A stretch of 47,856 nt of DNA. It comes from Erythrobasidium yunnanense (Eukaryota > Basidiomycota > Cystobasidiomycetes > Erythrobasidiales > Erythrobasidiaceae). Location of the stretch: NCBI GenBank assembly GCA_001600175.1, contig BCJC01000001.1:1978877-2026732 (forward strand), read 5' to 3'. The position numbers and the translations under genes were made by a program. Position 1 is the stretch's first letter, and every line of letters starts with the position of its first letter. Under the pieces are notes generated by a model. The model made no database searches and was not told the origin of the DNA. It was given only the letters and a program-made list of their open reading frames with translations. Shown piece after piece: positions 1 to 9,641 of the stretch.

Positions 1-95
1 CTGGCCCAGCTCTTCCCTTCCCTATCTTGAGTGCTGGCCCAGCTCTTCCCTTCCCTAGCTTGAGTGCTGGCCCAGCTCTTCCCTTCCCTATCTTG
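1..95. repeat. 33-bp tandem repeat, three copies, at the left edge
   Basis: Three head-to-tail copies start at 1, 34 and 67. Each begins CTGGCCCAGCTCTTCCCTTC; they differ at one position (CTATC versus CTAGC), and the third is cut short at about 95. The array may continue outside the window. It is pyrimidine-rich with no convincing open frame, so it is most likely a non-coding minisatellite. Confidence 0.9.
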
Positions 96-1726
96 CTCCC
101 AGTCCCCCTGCTGGCTCAATTCATAGTAGTCAATAAAGTCAGTGTCCTCGCGAACGGGCTTTGGCGTATATATCAAGCTTGTACGTATGCCTCTTATCTG
201 TAGAGGAAAGGCTATGATGGGTATAGTTACAAGACATGTAGGACATGGTATATGCAGTTCCATCGCGTTTATTGCGATATTGTCTGTACGTGATGATAGT
301 CCGCTTGACTGCTACCCACGCAACCGGTATCTCCCGCGCCTTCTGGCTAGACATGCTCTTCCGATACTCATGCGATGCATTCGCAATACGTCATTCTGAT
401 ACCGATGATGATGGCGGCTAGAAGACAGCTCTTGTTGACAATCAGCAGCAAAAATATGCACACACAAGGAGAGCACTATTGACTTTATGTGATGGTTTGT
501 CGGGAAATCTTGAAGGGGCACTATAATTGAGCTGTCGAAGTGCATGAGCGCCACTATAAGAGACACGAAGCATGTTAGCGAGAAGTTCGGCTTCGCTATC
601 TAATCGAGACGGCACTACCTTGTCGACTTCACAGGGTAGCCTATCCGTTTCTGACTTCTCCTCACCTTTGCCGAGTCCTACCCTGCGATCCCAGCATATC
701 TTCCATTGCGACTCCGCAAGTCGGCCTGCTGCTTCTTGGTATATTGAGCCAAAAGCTAGCTTGGCATGAGGAAGGACATCGTCGCGCCAAGCCAGCATCG
801 GAAGCAATCAGATTGAGAAGAGATGACGTGCGAACGATGGGTACGATCTTATGAGGACCGGGTTGAGCTGGTAGCTTGATTCGAGGGAGAGAGGCGTAAT
901 GAAGAACAGGCGATTGCTTCACGATCTGAAGAGATGTGGAAACCTATCGCGATAATGAATAAGCTTGAGGTTGCAGAGTCTCTTTACTCTTAAGATGGCT
1001 TCTTCTCCGAAGTATACGGTCTCGTGAAGATGTCTTGACCGCTTGTATAGATCGACCTGCATATTCTCGCACCGGTGTTCGATGTGAGATACCGCGATAA
1101 CGTCGTAGTGTAGATGGCGGCCTAGTTGACGGCACAATGGTCAGCGTAAGTTGCCAGACTACGGCTTCTCACACGACTGAATATTTAGAAGACGGTAGGC
1201 TGGGTCAGGAATGCATAATGGACCATTTGGTGCTTTGATTATACCATACAATGATCAGATGATAGTATTGTTACAGATTGACAGCGGAGTCGCCGAGTGC
1301 ATGATACGGAACCAGAGCGCTGGAAACGACTGGCTTGGCAGCTGAGGTCTTGTAGTGCATTGATGTTGATTATATTAGCTACTACTGCTGGAAAAGCCCT
1401 TGTTGTTCGCCGTCGTCTGTAGAGCCTCGTGACCAGCAATGCAGGCGTTGCTGCAAGCGTAGCCAGTCGCCCTAGCGGCTAGACCTAGCTCCTGTAGAGC
1501 TACCTGATCCTGTATATGATGCTGAGCAGACTGTAGCTCAGCTGACACCATCGTTGTAGGGGCAAAGCTTCATAACCCGTCAGCGCTTAGCAGCAGCAGA
1601 CTCGACACTATACGAAGCAAGACTGCGAGCTATAAACTCGTAAACAATCACATACCTCGTAACTAGCTTCTGAACTCTTCTGCCTATCCGTGTCCGTATC
1701 TGTGCCCGAAGAATCTATGAGACCAG
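96..1726. other. Stretch without a supported gene
   Basis: No recognisable family. Two minus-strand frames (919-1137 and 442-807) have protein-like composition and could be exons of one unrecognised minus-strand gene. I could not find a clean splice pair joining them, and no motif supports them. No tRNA-like or rRNA-like sequence was noticed. Confidence 0.4.
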
Positions 1727-1756
1727 GCTGAGCTCCCTTGCGGGGACTACGAAGCC
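1727..1756 (-). repeat. Dispersed element encoding GFVVPARELS (copy 1)
   Basis: Read on the minus strand this 30-bp segment encodes GFVVPARELS. Near-identical segments lie at 2695-2724 (GFVVPERELS) and 35523-35552 (GYAVPERELS), both on the plus strand. The DNA match is about 25 of 30 bases or better and the frame is kept, so it looks like a conserved protein segment of a repeated gene family. Here it lies just past the stop of the 1773-2415 gene and one frame away from it. A fragment of that gene's ancestral C-terminus is the simplest reading. Confidence 0.6.
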
Positions 1757-1772
1757 GGAGAATTCGAGTGTA

Positions 1773-2415
1773 TCATATATCCTGCTCTTGAGTCGTTTTG
1801 CCGAACGCTTTGTCAAGCGCTTCTCGAAAGGCTGGGGATTTCCAGGTCGATACGGTCTTGTGCCATGAATCAGCTAAAGGAATAGAACGAAACTCATATG
1901 AATCAGCGTACAGAGTTTGTGTAGCAGCATCGTTCTATCTTGATGCCATACCTTGTGTGTCCAAGCGACGGTCTTGAAGCCTTTCATCCACATACTCCCG
2001 CTGCCTGCTGATGGCCTCAAGCTGCTCTTGGCTAATGCCTTGCTGTGCAATCCTGGTAGAGATGAGTCGCCTGATTGCTACCTTGGAACGAGCAGCTTCC
2101 TTGAAGACTGGATCCTGAGAAACATCCATCCTCGACCGCTGCTCGGGCTGCATGGATGCCTGATCCTGCTCGTCTTCTGCACGTTGTTCATGTTGCGGCA
2201 GCTGCTGCGACAACTCGTGAGTGACTACTGATCCTACTACAATAACAAGCTTCTATTACCTCTTTCGATGTACTTTGCTCCTTCTCTGCAGCTCTCCTCT
2301 CCTTCTCGGCTGCGTTGACGCGCGGCTTGCGAGCATTGTGCTTCTTCTTCTTCCTCTTGGGAGGCTCTGTGTCGTCATGATGTGCTTGATTGCAACGCTC
2401 GTCTTCGTCATCCAT
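1773..2415 (-). CDS. Small basic protein of unknown function, three exons
   Basis: Not recognised. Gene model on the minus strand: exons 2260-2415, 1952-2204 and 1773-1873, with introns 2205-2259 (GTAATA...TCGCAG) and 1874-1951 (GTATGG...CTTTAG). Phases agree and give about 169 residues. The start MDDEDERC is the first Met of a frame that stays open through the first donor. The N-terminus has an acidic patch then a lysine run (KRKKKK), a likely nuclear signal, followed by a charged, probably helical region. The C-terminus reads as a compact segment (SWHKTVSTWKSPAF). A few bases beyond the stop, one frame off, sequence encoding GFVVPARELS continues. The present stop may therefore result from a frameshift that removed a conserved tail. 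Function unknown. Confidence 0.5.
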
Positions 2416-2617
2416 GTTGTCCAAGAGTAGAAGCAAGAAGGATTTCGGACTTGCGCATCTCCTGCAGATCTTGCCTTTTGACGAGTAACCCAAAAGCACT
2501 TCGAGAAGCTATATATACAGCACGATACGACGATAAGCAGTGTATCTACGACCTAGTAAGTCGCGATCTGCGAACGATCAGCGTATCAAGCTGAACATAC
2601 TGACCCTCCATTTACAG

Positions 2618-2776
2618 CTATAAGACGCAATAACCCATCTGGCCTCGATACGACATTGGCGGACCTTCAATACATTGTATCTTTACACAGAACAGGCTTC
2701 GTAGTCCCCGAAAGGGAGCTCAGTCAAACTGTCGAGATTGGATTAGGGATACAGATTCATTCGGGCAAGACAATCG
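2618..2776 (+). other. Coding-like segment with GFVVPERELS (copy 2)
   Basis: An open, protein-like segment begins after a good acceptor (CTGAC...TTTACAG at 2617) and could end at a GTATCA donor at 2777. It contains GFVVPERELS at 2695-2724. It lies upstream of the helicase in the same orientation, and another acceptor (TTGCAG) sits at 2879-2884. However, the splice phases of the two segments do not match in the simplest joining, so I do not include it in the helicase. It is either a 5' exon joined in a way I could not resolve or a relic of the repeated family seen at 1727 and 35523. Confidence 0.4.
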
Positions 2777-2905
2777 GTATCAGTCAGTCTCTCGGCATTG
2801 ACTCCTGACTTCTGTGCCTACTGACCTTGAAGCTGATGGTTCTGCTTGCCCGTCTAAAGTCCTCGTTTACCTCTATCGTTGCAGTCGGCGACTCCGAACC
2901 TCACT

Positions 2906-5900
2906 ATGCAGAATCAAGCACGCCTGCTTCAAGCTCAAGGTCGCTTGCTCGATACTACGTTGCTCAAGCGCTACTATAAGCGAGATGGAACGCATCGAAA
3001 CCTGAATGGATATGCAGAACTTCTGGCGACTCCATGTACGGCTATTCGCGAGATGGTTTTGGACATGCCTCTGCACTTGATGTTCCCTGGCAAGGACTCC
3101 ATGGACTTCGTTCCCTTTCCTTTAGCACGAAGAGCTACCGAGAATGCGAGTGCTATCTCCGACTGGCCAGAATTCGTACTGCGACATAATGCCTGCATTA
3201 TCAACGAGGCATACGTCAGCCTAGAGAAGCAGTGCATAGATGCTCTGGAATGGCACTGCCGTCAGTCTGGTCCAAGTCGTCTCCCTGATACTTCGGTCGA
3301 GAGATTGGCCAGTATGCCTGCCGTCCGATGGATACGGGTTGATCGCGCTCGAGGACCTGAACCGGAACCAGCTTCGGTCGTGACGAATGACAGCCTGTCT
3401 TCTTCCGAGATTTGGCTTCGTTGCGAGTTCAAATTTGACCAGCATGCCATCCAGAGCGCTTGGAATCGCACGATGACTCCTCATACGGTCTTGATGCTCT
3501 TCTTTTGCGACAAGGAGCCTAAGCGGCATTACGTATTGCTAGCCTATACTGTCCCAAGCGCGCAGGAAACTGCCACCAGTACAGGACCAGTCGCAATCGA
3601 GAACGATCTTCTGCAAAACGTAAATCGGTCTATCTCGGTCAGAATATCTCCAACTTACTATCGCATGATCTGCAAGAAAGGAGGATCCATTGAAAGAGGC
3701 TCATTCGACTACCTTGACGCCGTCACCAGCGAGACCGATGTTATCACGATGATGGACACAATGGGCGTATGTGGCTCGACAATGCATGCTATCAGATTAG
3801 ATGGAGTGTTGATGCAAGAGTATTCAATGTCGTCGTTGATGGCAATGCCCCTGAACAAGGGCGTTGCTCTGATGGCGCCGGAGAAGCAGGCATGGAGCTT
3901 GAACTGGGACTCCTCCCTGTCCGTGGACGCTGCCGATGCCATCTTTGATGACTTTGGAAATGTCATTCGTCGGTACATTCAGTATCCGCTTGCGCCGCAG
4001 CAGCAGCGATATTGTCTTACCTGGATTCTTCATCTCTGGAAAATTACGCTCGGCGAGACCAAGACTCCCTTTACCATGGGGGCTCTCGCTGGACCTCCCG
4101 GAACCGGCAAGACAGCTACCATCATGACTGCTCTCCTCCTCTCTCGCTTACCTGATGTCCTGCGCAAGACATTCACTCTCGTTTCTCTACATTCTGGACA
4201 GCCTATTGCAGAGGATCAAGTAGCTGGTCTGGTCGAGCGCGTGCTGGCTCTGCGTATCGTATATACAGCTCCTACAAATCAAGCTGTAGACACTGGAACT
4301 ACAATGCTATCGCAAATCGTCGAATATTGTGCTCGTTCGGAGCCTACAATCTCTGTCACGCTCCGTGTCGTGCGCAACTGCGACTTTGAGAAGATTGCAG
4401 ACAGGCCCGATGTGCTTCCGCTGCATAGCCGCCTTCAAGGTGCCTCTCGCTTGAAGGAGCAGCTCTACGAAGAAGAAGATAAAATCAACGCAAGCTTCCG
4501 ATCGCACTATACGAACGAGGCGTGGAGAAGGCATGACAAGGATCGAGCAAGAATGGACTGGATTGTGCGTTATCAGCGCGTTTGGCATCGCAAAGACCCT
4601 ATTTCCGCGCAAGCAGAAAGGGAGTGGGACCGTACGATCGACCGCAGGTTTCCTGTTCTTACTGAAGACGAAAGAGAGAATCTTAACAGGCGGCTGAATT
4701 CGCTGCGGAGCGATGTGCGCAAGCTTCGGGACTTTCAGCGCGACCCTCGCGGCCATCCGCTTGTTTTCAGGCTGGCTCAGCAGTGCGATGGATTCGAGGG
4801 CGTCATCCAAGATAATCCTGCCAATGTATGCTGCTTTACCGCTGGCTATGTCAATCCCTATCACAACAGACCTTCGCCGATACATCCCGGTATCACCCTT
4901 AGCCCATGCACTGGGTCCGTAGTCATACTGGACGAAGCGAGTCAATGCAGCTTCCCTCATCTCTTGGTCCTCGTCAAAGAAGCTTCTTCGCTAGTGATGT
5001 GTGGTGACACCGCGCAATTGGGTGCTGTACTAAAAGGTCCTATGCATGGCAATATGGATTTGAAGCAGCCCTTGATGGCTAGGATGGTCGAAAGCACGAT
5101 TCCACTTACTCTATGCTGGAGGCTGCCTGTCGAGATGACTCGCTTCTTGAGTGAGCGGGTTTATTCCGAAGCTGGGCTATACTCGCAGACTGGACAGAAC
5201 ATCATTCGATCCTCCCCTCTTCACAACCACAAGCTCTTTCCTCCTACTGTCATTATCGACATCAGAGACTCGATCGCCTACCGACCTGCAGGTTCTACCT
5301 CGAAAATAAACGACGAAGAAGCTAGAGCGGTACATGTCTATCTGAACATGTTCTCGAATACCATGCACTGCTATCATCAAGATCCCATTAAAGCTGCGCT
5401 GGTCTCTCCGTTTACTGCACAGGCAGGTATATTGCAGGCAATAGCAGATGATTATGCCGGCGATCCGATCTTTGCTTCAATCACTGCGGGGACCATTGAG
5501 AGTATACAGGGTGTCACTACGGACCTTTGCATATGTTCAGCAACGATGGCAGGATCGCCCGAGTCTTCCCGGGTGAAAGCAGACTTTCTGACAGATGAGC
5601 GCTTAAATGTGGCAATTTCAAGAGCCAAGACTCATTGTGTCATGGTATGCGATGTCGAAGCACTGCAGCGCGGCTTAGCCGGGCAGCCCGATCACCTCAT
5701 ACACGCCTTCCTCGCCCACTTCCCTATCATCCAACTCGATCGACGCTGGGACGACATGGCTCTGGACACCTTCAAGGCAGCTACACGTCGAAATACAGCA
5801 GCTGCGATGTTGGCGGTCGACATCATCACACCCTGTACAGCTCCGTATTCACCTTCACAGAGCAAGCTACGAGATCCAGGCGAGCCTTACGATAAGGAGC

Positions 5901-6025
5901 AGCTCAGAAATACGTTGGAACAGGCGATGCAGATGTTTTCGGACAATGTGAGCTTCTCGAATTGTGTCCATTACTTTCGAACGTCCACTGACGATTCTAG
6001 TCAGCTTGATCGGATGGCAGGATGA
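2906..6025 (+). CDS. UPF1-like superfamily 1 RNA/DNA helicase
   Basis: A single uninterrupted frame of about 1039 residues from the ATG at 2906, striking in an intron-rich region. The C-terminal half has the ordered SF1B motifs: Walker A GPPGTGKT near residue 396, Ia APTNQAVD, Walker B ILDEASQ near 674, III GDTAQLGAV, a WRLP motif, V TIESIQG, and VI NVAISRAK near 901. A charged insertion separates motifs Ia and II, as in UPF1/SEN1/ZNFX1-type proteins. Family members unwind nucleic acid using ATP in RNA decay, termination or silencing. The N-terminal 390 residues match no domain I recognise and show no cysteine cluster. A better start could lie in an upstream exon, since an acceptor-like TTGCAG directly precedes the frame. 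The helicase call is firm; the cellular role is unknown. Confidence 0.9.
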   Translation: MQNQARLLQAQGRLLDTTLLKRYYKRDGTHRNLNGYAELLATPCTAIREMVLDMPLHLMFPGKDSMDFVPFPLARRATENASAISDWPEFVLRHNACIINEAYVSLEKQCIDALEWHCRQSGPSRLPDTSVERLASMPAVRWIRVDRARGPEPEPASVVTNDSLSSSEIWLRCEFKFDQHAIQSAWNRTMTPHTVLMLFFCDKEPKRHYVLLAYTVPSAQETATSTGPVAIENDLLQNVNRSISVRISPTYYRMICKKGGSIERGSFDYLDAVTSETDVITMMDTMGVCGSTMHAIRLDGVLMQEYSMSSLMAMPLNKGVALMAPEKQAWSLNWDSSLSVDAADAIFDDFGNVIRRYIQYPLAPQQQRYCLTWILHLWKITLGETKTPFTMGALAGPPGTGKTATIMTALLLSRLPDVLRKTFTLVSLHSGQPIAEDQVAGLVERVLALRIVYTAPTNQAVDTGTTMLSQIVEYCARSEPTISVTLRVVRNCDFEKIADRPDVLPLHSRLQGASRLKEQLYEEEDKINASFRSHYTNEAWRRHDKDRARMDWIVRYQRVWHRKDPISAQAEREWDRTIDRRFPVLTEDERENLNRRLNSLRSDVRKLRDFQRDPRGHPLVFRLAQQCDGFEGVIQDNPANVCCFTAGYVNPYHNRPSPIHPGITLSPCTGSVVILDEASQCSFPHLLVLVKEASSLVMCGDTAQLGAVLKGPMHGNMDLKQPLMARMVESTIPLTLCWRLPVEMTRFLSERVYSEAGLYSQTGQNIIRSSPLHNHKLFPPTVIIDIRDSIAYRPAGSTSKINDEEARAVHVYLNMFSNTMHCYHQDPIKAALVSPFTAQAGILQAIADDYAGDPIFASITAGTIESIQGVTTDLCICSATMAGSPESSRVKADFLTDERLNVAISRAKTHCVMVCDVEALQRGLAGQPDHLIHAFLAHFPIIQLDRRWDDMALDTFKAATRRNTAAAMLAVDIITPCTAPYSPSQSKLRDPGEPYDKEQLRNTLEQAMQMFSDNVSFSNCVHYFRTSTDDSSQLDRMAG

Positions 6026-7041
6026 ACACGGCTAATCAACTCAAGACACTGAAGATCCGTACGACTCGTAGGTTACGGCTCTTCCAGAGCGCAAGTCCAG
6101 CGGCTGAGTCTTGGAATTGAGTGTCGAGTCCAGGCTAACATCACCCGCTGCCGTATCACAAGCTATTGCGTGCCGAGCATAGTATACCTATGTAAGGTGG
6201 GCCTTGTGCTCGCATACCTTTTCCTTATGTTCACACTGGGTCCTAATGTTGCAGCCTCTCCACCAGACAAGAGCGATACGACGGCATCAGCAGCAGAGTC
6301 GATCCTCTTCGAACCTTACCTATCAGAAATGCTCATTCAGACCTATCTCAATCGTCTGCTTACATACGACTACAATCGCCTGCTTCCTATCTCAATCCCC
6401 TGCCAGCGCCCTATCTGGTGGGTCCGCCAACGCTGAGCGGCTCGAAACTTGCCTGAGATGCAGCTCCCAACCAATCATCTCTTTACCTTCACAACATGAA
6501 CCGGATTCGTGTGCTCGGGAGAAAGGATGCATAGGATCACGCAGTAGAAGAAGTGGCAGCCAAAGAAGATACCCTAAACTCTGTACAATATGGATGGCAA
6601 ATGGCTTTCGTATAATAGCGGAACAGGCTAGACCAGAGTACTGTACCATAGCGTGCCTTTATTTTCTTTGATACAATTGATTATGCAAGTTACTCGTCAG
6701 GCTGGAAGAATTCGTACCGATGCCGAGTAAATAGGCATGGGGAAGAAGCTGTGAGTATCAGGTATACCTGTTTTCCGTTACGATTCGATGGCTGCTTCTT
6801 TTTGCCAAATGTCCTTGTAGAGATGCGCTGATCAGGTCGAATCCAATGAAGTCTTCGGCGAAAGTGGTAGCATAACACCAATGCAAGCTACTGGCGGGCT
6901 TAAGAGCTAATACGGACAACCACATCGCGCGAGCTGACAACATTCCGGATATATCGAATACTGCGATCCTCCTGTACCGATCCTGTCTGTCTCCTGCTCA
7001 TCATCCAGCAGGCAACAGCCTTTGAGCCTTCAGTACTATGC
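6026..7041. other. About 1 kb without a supported gene
   Basis: Nothing convincing. A plus-strand frame at 6170-6436 begins with a hydrophobic stretch resembling a signal peptide, but it overlaps a longer frame (6204-6671) of equally poor quality. Neither has splice signals or a recognisable domain. Confidence 0.4.
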
Positions 7042-7598
7042 TCACTCCTGCATCTCGTCATCGTCTTGCCCGAGTGCGCCCTCTAAGCTGGCGTTGTCCC
7101 AGCTTCCATTTGCTCCTGCTGCTTTAGCCTCGTCCTCGACAAGCGGCATCTCTGTATCAGAGTCTCTTGACATAGCCTCGTTGAAGCGAATCTGCTCAGG
7201 GTTCAGCCAAGCTGGAGGATAATTCTTCCACTGGCTGTCGACGGGCTCGATGCGAATGCTGGGATCTACGTCGTCCCATTGCGAGTCTGCTTCTTGCTTG
7301 GACCTGATCCGTTCGGCCTCATAAGCTTCAATGTCTTTCTTGGGCCAAGCGCTTTGGCTTTCGCAAGCTCCCCATGAATCGTCGTTGTCTGGGACGGGTT
7401 GTGGGAAGGTGTGCATAGATTCCATGCCATTGATGATAGCCATCATGTCGGTATCTGCTATCTCCTCCTTGTGCTGCGGAGTGTCACTGGAGGATGCACT
7501 GTTCATGGGAATGTTGCTCTGCGAGTCTCGAGTCAGCAGAGCATTCCTAGGGGATACGAAGAAAGAAGAAGATGGCAAATGCTTACAGAGCTGTTCAT
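7042..7598 (-). CDS. Acidic protein of unknown function, two exons
   Basis: Not recognised. The model starts at ATG 7598 with a four-codon first exon (7587-7598, MNSS). A 68-nt intron follows (7519-7586, GTAAGC...CTCGCAG with a CTGACT branch point), then exon 7042-7518. The product is 162 residues, rich in Asp, Glu, Ser and Trp, with repeated short W-D and D-S-W patterns and no cysteine motif, signal peptide or membrane segment. The frame also runs open upstream of 7598 but without an ATG, and the tiny first exon has excellent splice signals. Most likely a disordered cytoplasmic or nuclear protein. Confidence 0.5.
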
Positions 7599-8249
7599 GA
7601 TGTCTGCTTGGGCTTATGATGATGGCTTCTGGGTTCGCCCGCAGAAGGCAATTCTCGAGGCCGATAGTTGGTAGGAAGACAAGACTACTTCCCTTCAGGA
7701 CGTGACTTCCAGACACCTTCCAGTACCTCTATTATACACACATCGACTGACGACGCACGCGCGACGGTACTACGTCTGCATCTTCCAGGCGCGTGTGAGA
7801 CACGCGCCTTCGTTGGCCTTCTCGGACTACAAGAGCGAGAAGAACGCAGAATAATCTAGAAAGCTAAGCACGCTTTTGAATGCTGCAAAGTTTGCGTACC
7901 GGCTAGCTTGGCACGCCCGCTAGGACCACATGTTTAAGTATATCAAAGGCTTTCCGAGACCATAGTACGGGTAGATAGGTGTCTTTAGATCTCGAGCGTA
8001 CTACGCGAAGTCCATATACCACGAGTCTATTGCTGGTAGATCGGTGGGAAGGTCGAAATCGCGGCCATTTGGTCCGAATTCGCTCTCAACATTATCGTCG
8101 CGCTCTTATACTTGACGAGTCTGTACTAGGCCACTGGTTTGCCAGGCGGCGCATCCGATGTCGTGGGTCTCCGAACTGCGCTGACATTCAGTCAATCAGG
8201 AGCAATGCTTATCATACAAGGTCATGTCAGTACGCGTCGATAATATCGG
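7599..8249. other. Intergenic, no supported gene
   Basis: It lies between the start of the acidic-protein gene and the 3' end of the DOT1-type gene, both on the minus strand, so it holds the promoter of the former and the terminator of the latter. A GC-rich inverted sequence, GGCGCGTGTGAGACACGCGCC, spans about 7788-7808 and could form a hairpin. No coding signal was recognised. Confidence 0.45.
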
Positions 8250-9370
8250 CTATACTCTATTACAACCTATGCATTTACAGGCTACAGACTCACATGAGCT
8301 ATCGCTTGAAGCGGCCAAGATTTCCGTTTGATAGAAGAAAGGTCTGCTAGACCAAGAGAAGAGGAAGGGAGACTGTATAGAAGCATGGTGTTTACCAATC
8401 ACTTTCCTGCAATTGGCCAAAAGGTGCAAAGGGTCATGAGGTTGTCGAACGTTCGACCTCTTTTGATGACAGCCAGTGACCGGCAAGCAAGTGAGGATCT
8501 TGCATCCAGGGCTTCCATTCTCACAGATTGTCTTGATCAAGAATTGGCGGAGCGTCGCGTCAAACTTTTCATCGACGATGAGGACGATGGTGGCCTTCTG
8601 GACCAGGGACGCAAGCTCTTTCTGCTTTGGCAGATCATACAGATCTCCCTCTCTCAGAGACATCTTCCCAATTTTGCGCTTGTCTGCTCTGGCATAACGA
8701 CTGACTTCTGCCAGCATGTCTCGTCCTGCCTCGACCAGATCGCTTCGAAGCTCGATGCCGTCGGCCTGGCATCCGAACAGCAAGGATACTGTAGCCAAGG
8801 TGTTTCCAACGCCTGCTCCGAGGTCTAGAAAGCGGTCGTCGGAACCAGCTTCGAGTGAAAGCAGAATCTCCGCCAGTCCGCCAAAAGATACAAAGCCATA
8901 CGTCTGATCTCCTACCGGAGCAACATACAGGCGTCTGAGATTGACCTTGCTATTCCATGCAGCATCCAGAATGGCCAAGCCAGACGCGAAGGGATCATGA
9001 TGAGAGCTCGAAGATGAAGGGATGGATGAGGATGCTAGAGCGGGTGGGGCGAGAGCTATATATGTTGTTAGCCAGGAGAAGGAATCGTCACTGGACATTC
9101 CAGCTCACCACTCGAGCTTCGGGCCAACTTGTTTCCTGCACTCGCAACGCGTCTCTTGGCTCGCACGGCCTCCAGGTCGTCTAGGCAGGCTTGTCGCTGA
9201 TCAGGAGTTAAGTCGCCATCATGCTTATACAAGAGGTGGTTTGCCTTGTCGCCAGCATAGTGTTCCGCTCGCTTGTGACACAGCTTGCAGAAAAGCTTCT
9301 TGTGCTTTCGTCCTCTCTGAGGTGTCTGGAGCTCGAAGAAGTCTTCTATAGTGTAGTTGATTTGGAGCAT
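8250..9370 (-). CDS. BED zinc finger fused to a DOT1-type methyltransferase domain
   Basis: Two exons, 9109-9370 and 8250-9055, joined across a 53-nt intron (GTGAGC, CTAAC branch, ATATAG) with matching phase, giving about 355 residues. Residues 8-80 form a BED finger with spacing C-x2-C-x13-H-x4-H (CKLC...H...H). From about residue 130 follows a DOT1-like fold: YGF near 140, SAM-binding DLGAGVGN near 165, a GIEL acidic-loop motif, a GDL strand and the typical C-terminal SWSSRPFFYQTEI. DOT1 enzymes methylate histone H3 Lys79 on nucleosomes. Two hallmark motifs are changed: YGE reads YGF, and the NNFAF loop reads VDEKF. Activity or substrate may therefore differ, or be lost. The start MLQINY is supported by the diverged copy at 44564, which begins the same way. 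It is divergent from the SET gene. Confidence 0.8.
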
Positions 9371-9641
9371 GATACGGAACCGGTTGGTAGACTATCAAGA
9401 GTGGTCAAACGTCCAAGTCGGACAACCCTGCCCATTCCCGGCTCTGACCCGATCAACGGAATGTCAAGATTCCTCGAGGCCATCATGCATCTTCTCAGTC
9501 ACGCTTCTTCGACATTCACGAAAGGCCGTCTTACAGTACAACGCCTTCGAGCCCGAGCCTCCTACCCTTGACTGACGGCTGACATCATTCGAAGACTTCT
9601 TACCCTTCTCTTTCTCCCCAACATCTGCCTTCTTATCAAAT
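9371..9641. promoter_or_regulatory. 271-bp bidirectional promoter between DOT1-type and SET genes
   Basis: The start codons of the two methyltransferase-like genes face away from each other across 271 bp, so both must be driven from here. The side next to the SET gene is a long pyrimidine run (CTTACCCTTCTCTTTCTCCC) ending in ATCAAAT before ATG, a common fungal core-promoter pattern. No TATA box and none of the CGG arrays found in the aromatic cluster were seen. Confidence 0.6.

Noticed and set aside
4307-4960. 217-codon minus-strand frame inside the helicase
   Set aside because: Antisense to conserved helicase sequence including the region up to motif II; a shadow.
2906-6025. Helicase as part of a Helitron or virus-like element
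   Set aside because: No Rep nuclease, capsid, polymerase or terminal repeats were recognised nearby; motifs fit the UPF1-like cellular group.
7788-7808. GC-rich inverted repeat as an RNA gene or terminator
   Set aside because: The short hairpin alone is weak evidence and lies upstream, not downstream, of the nearest gene start.
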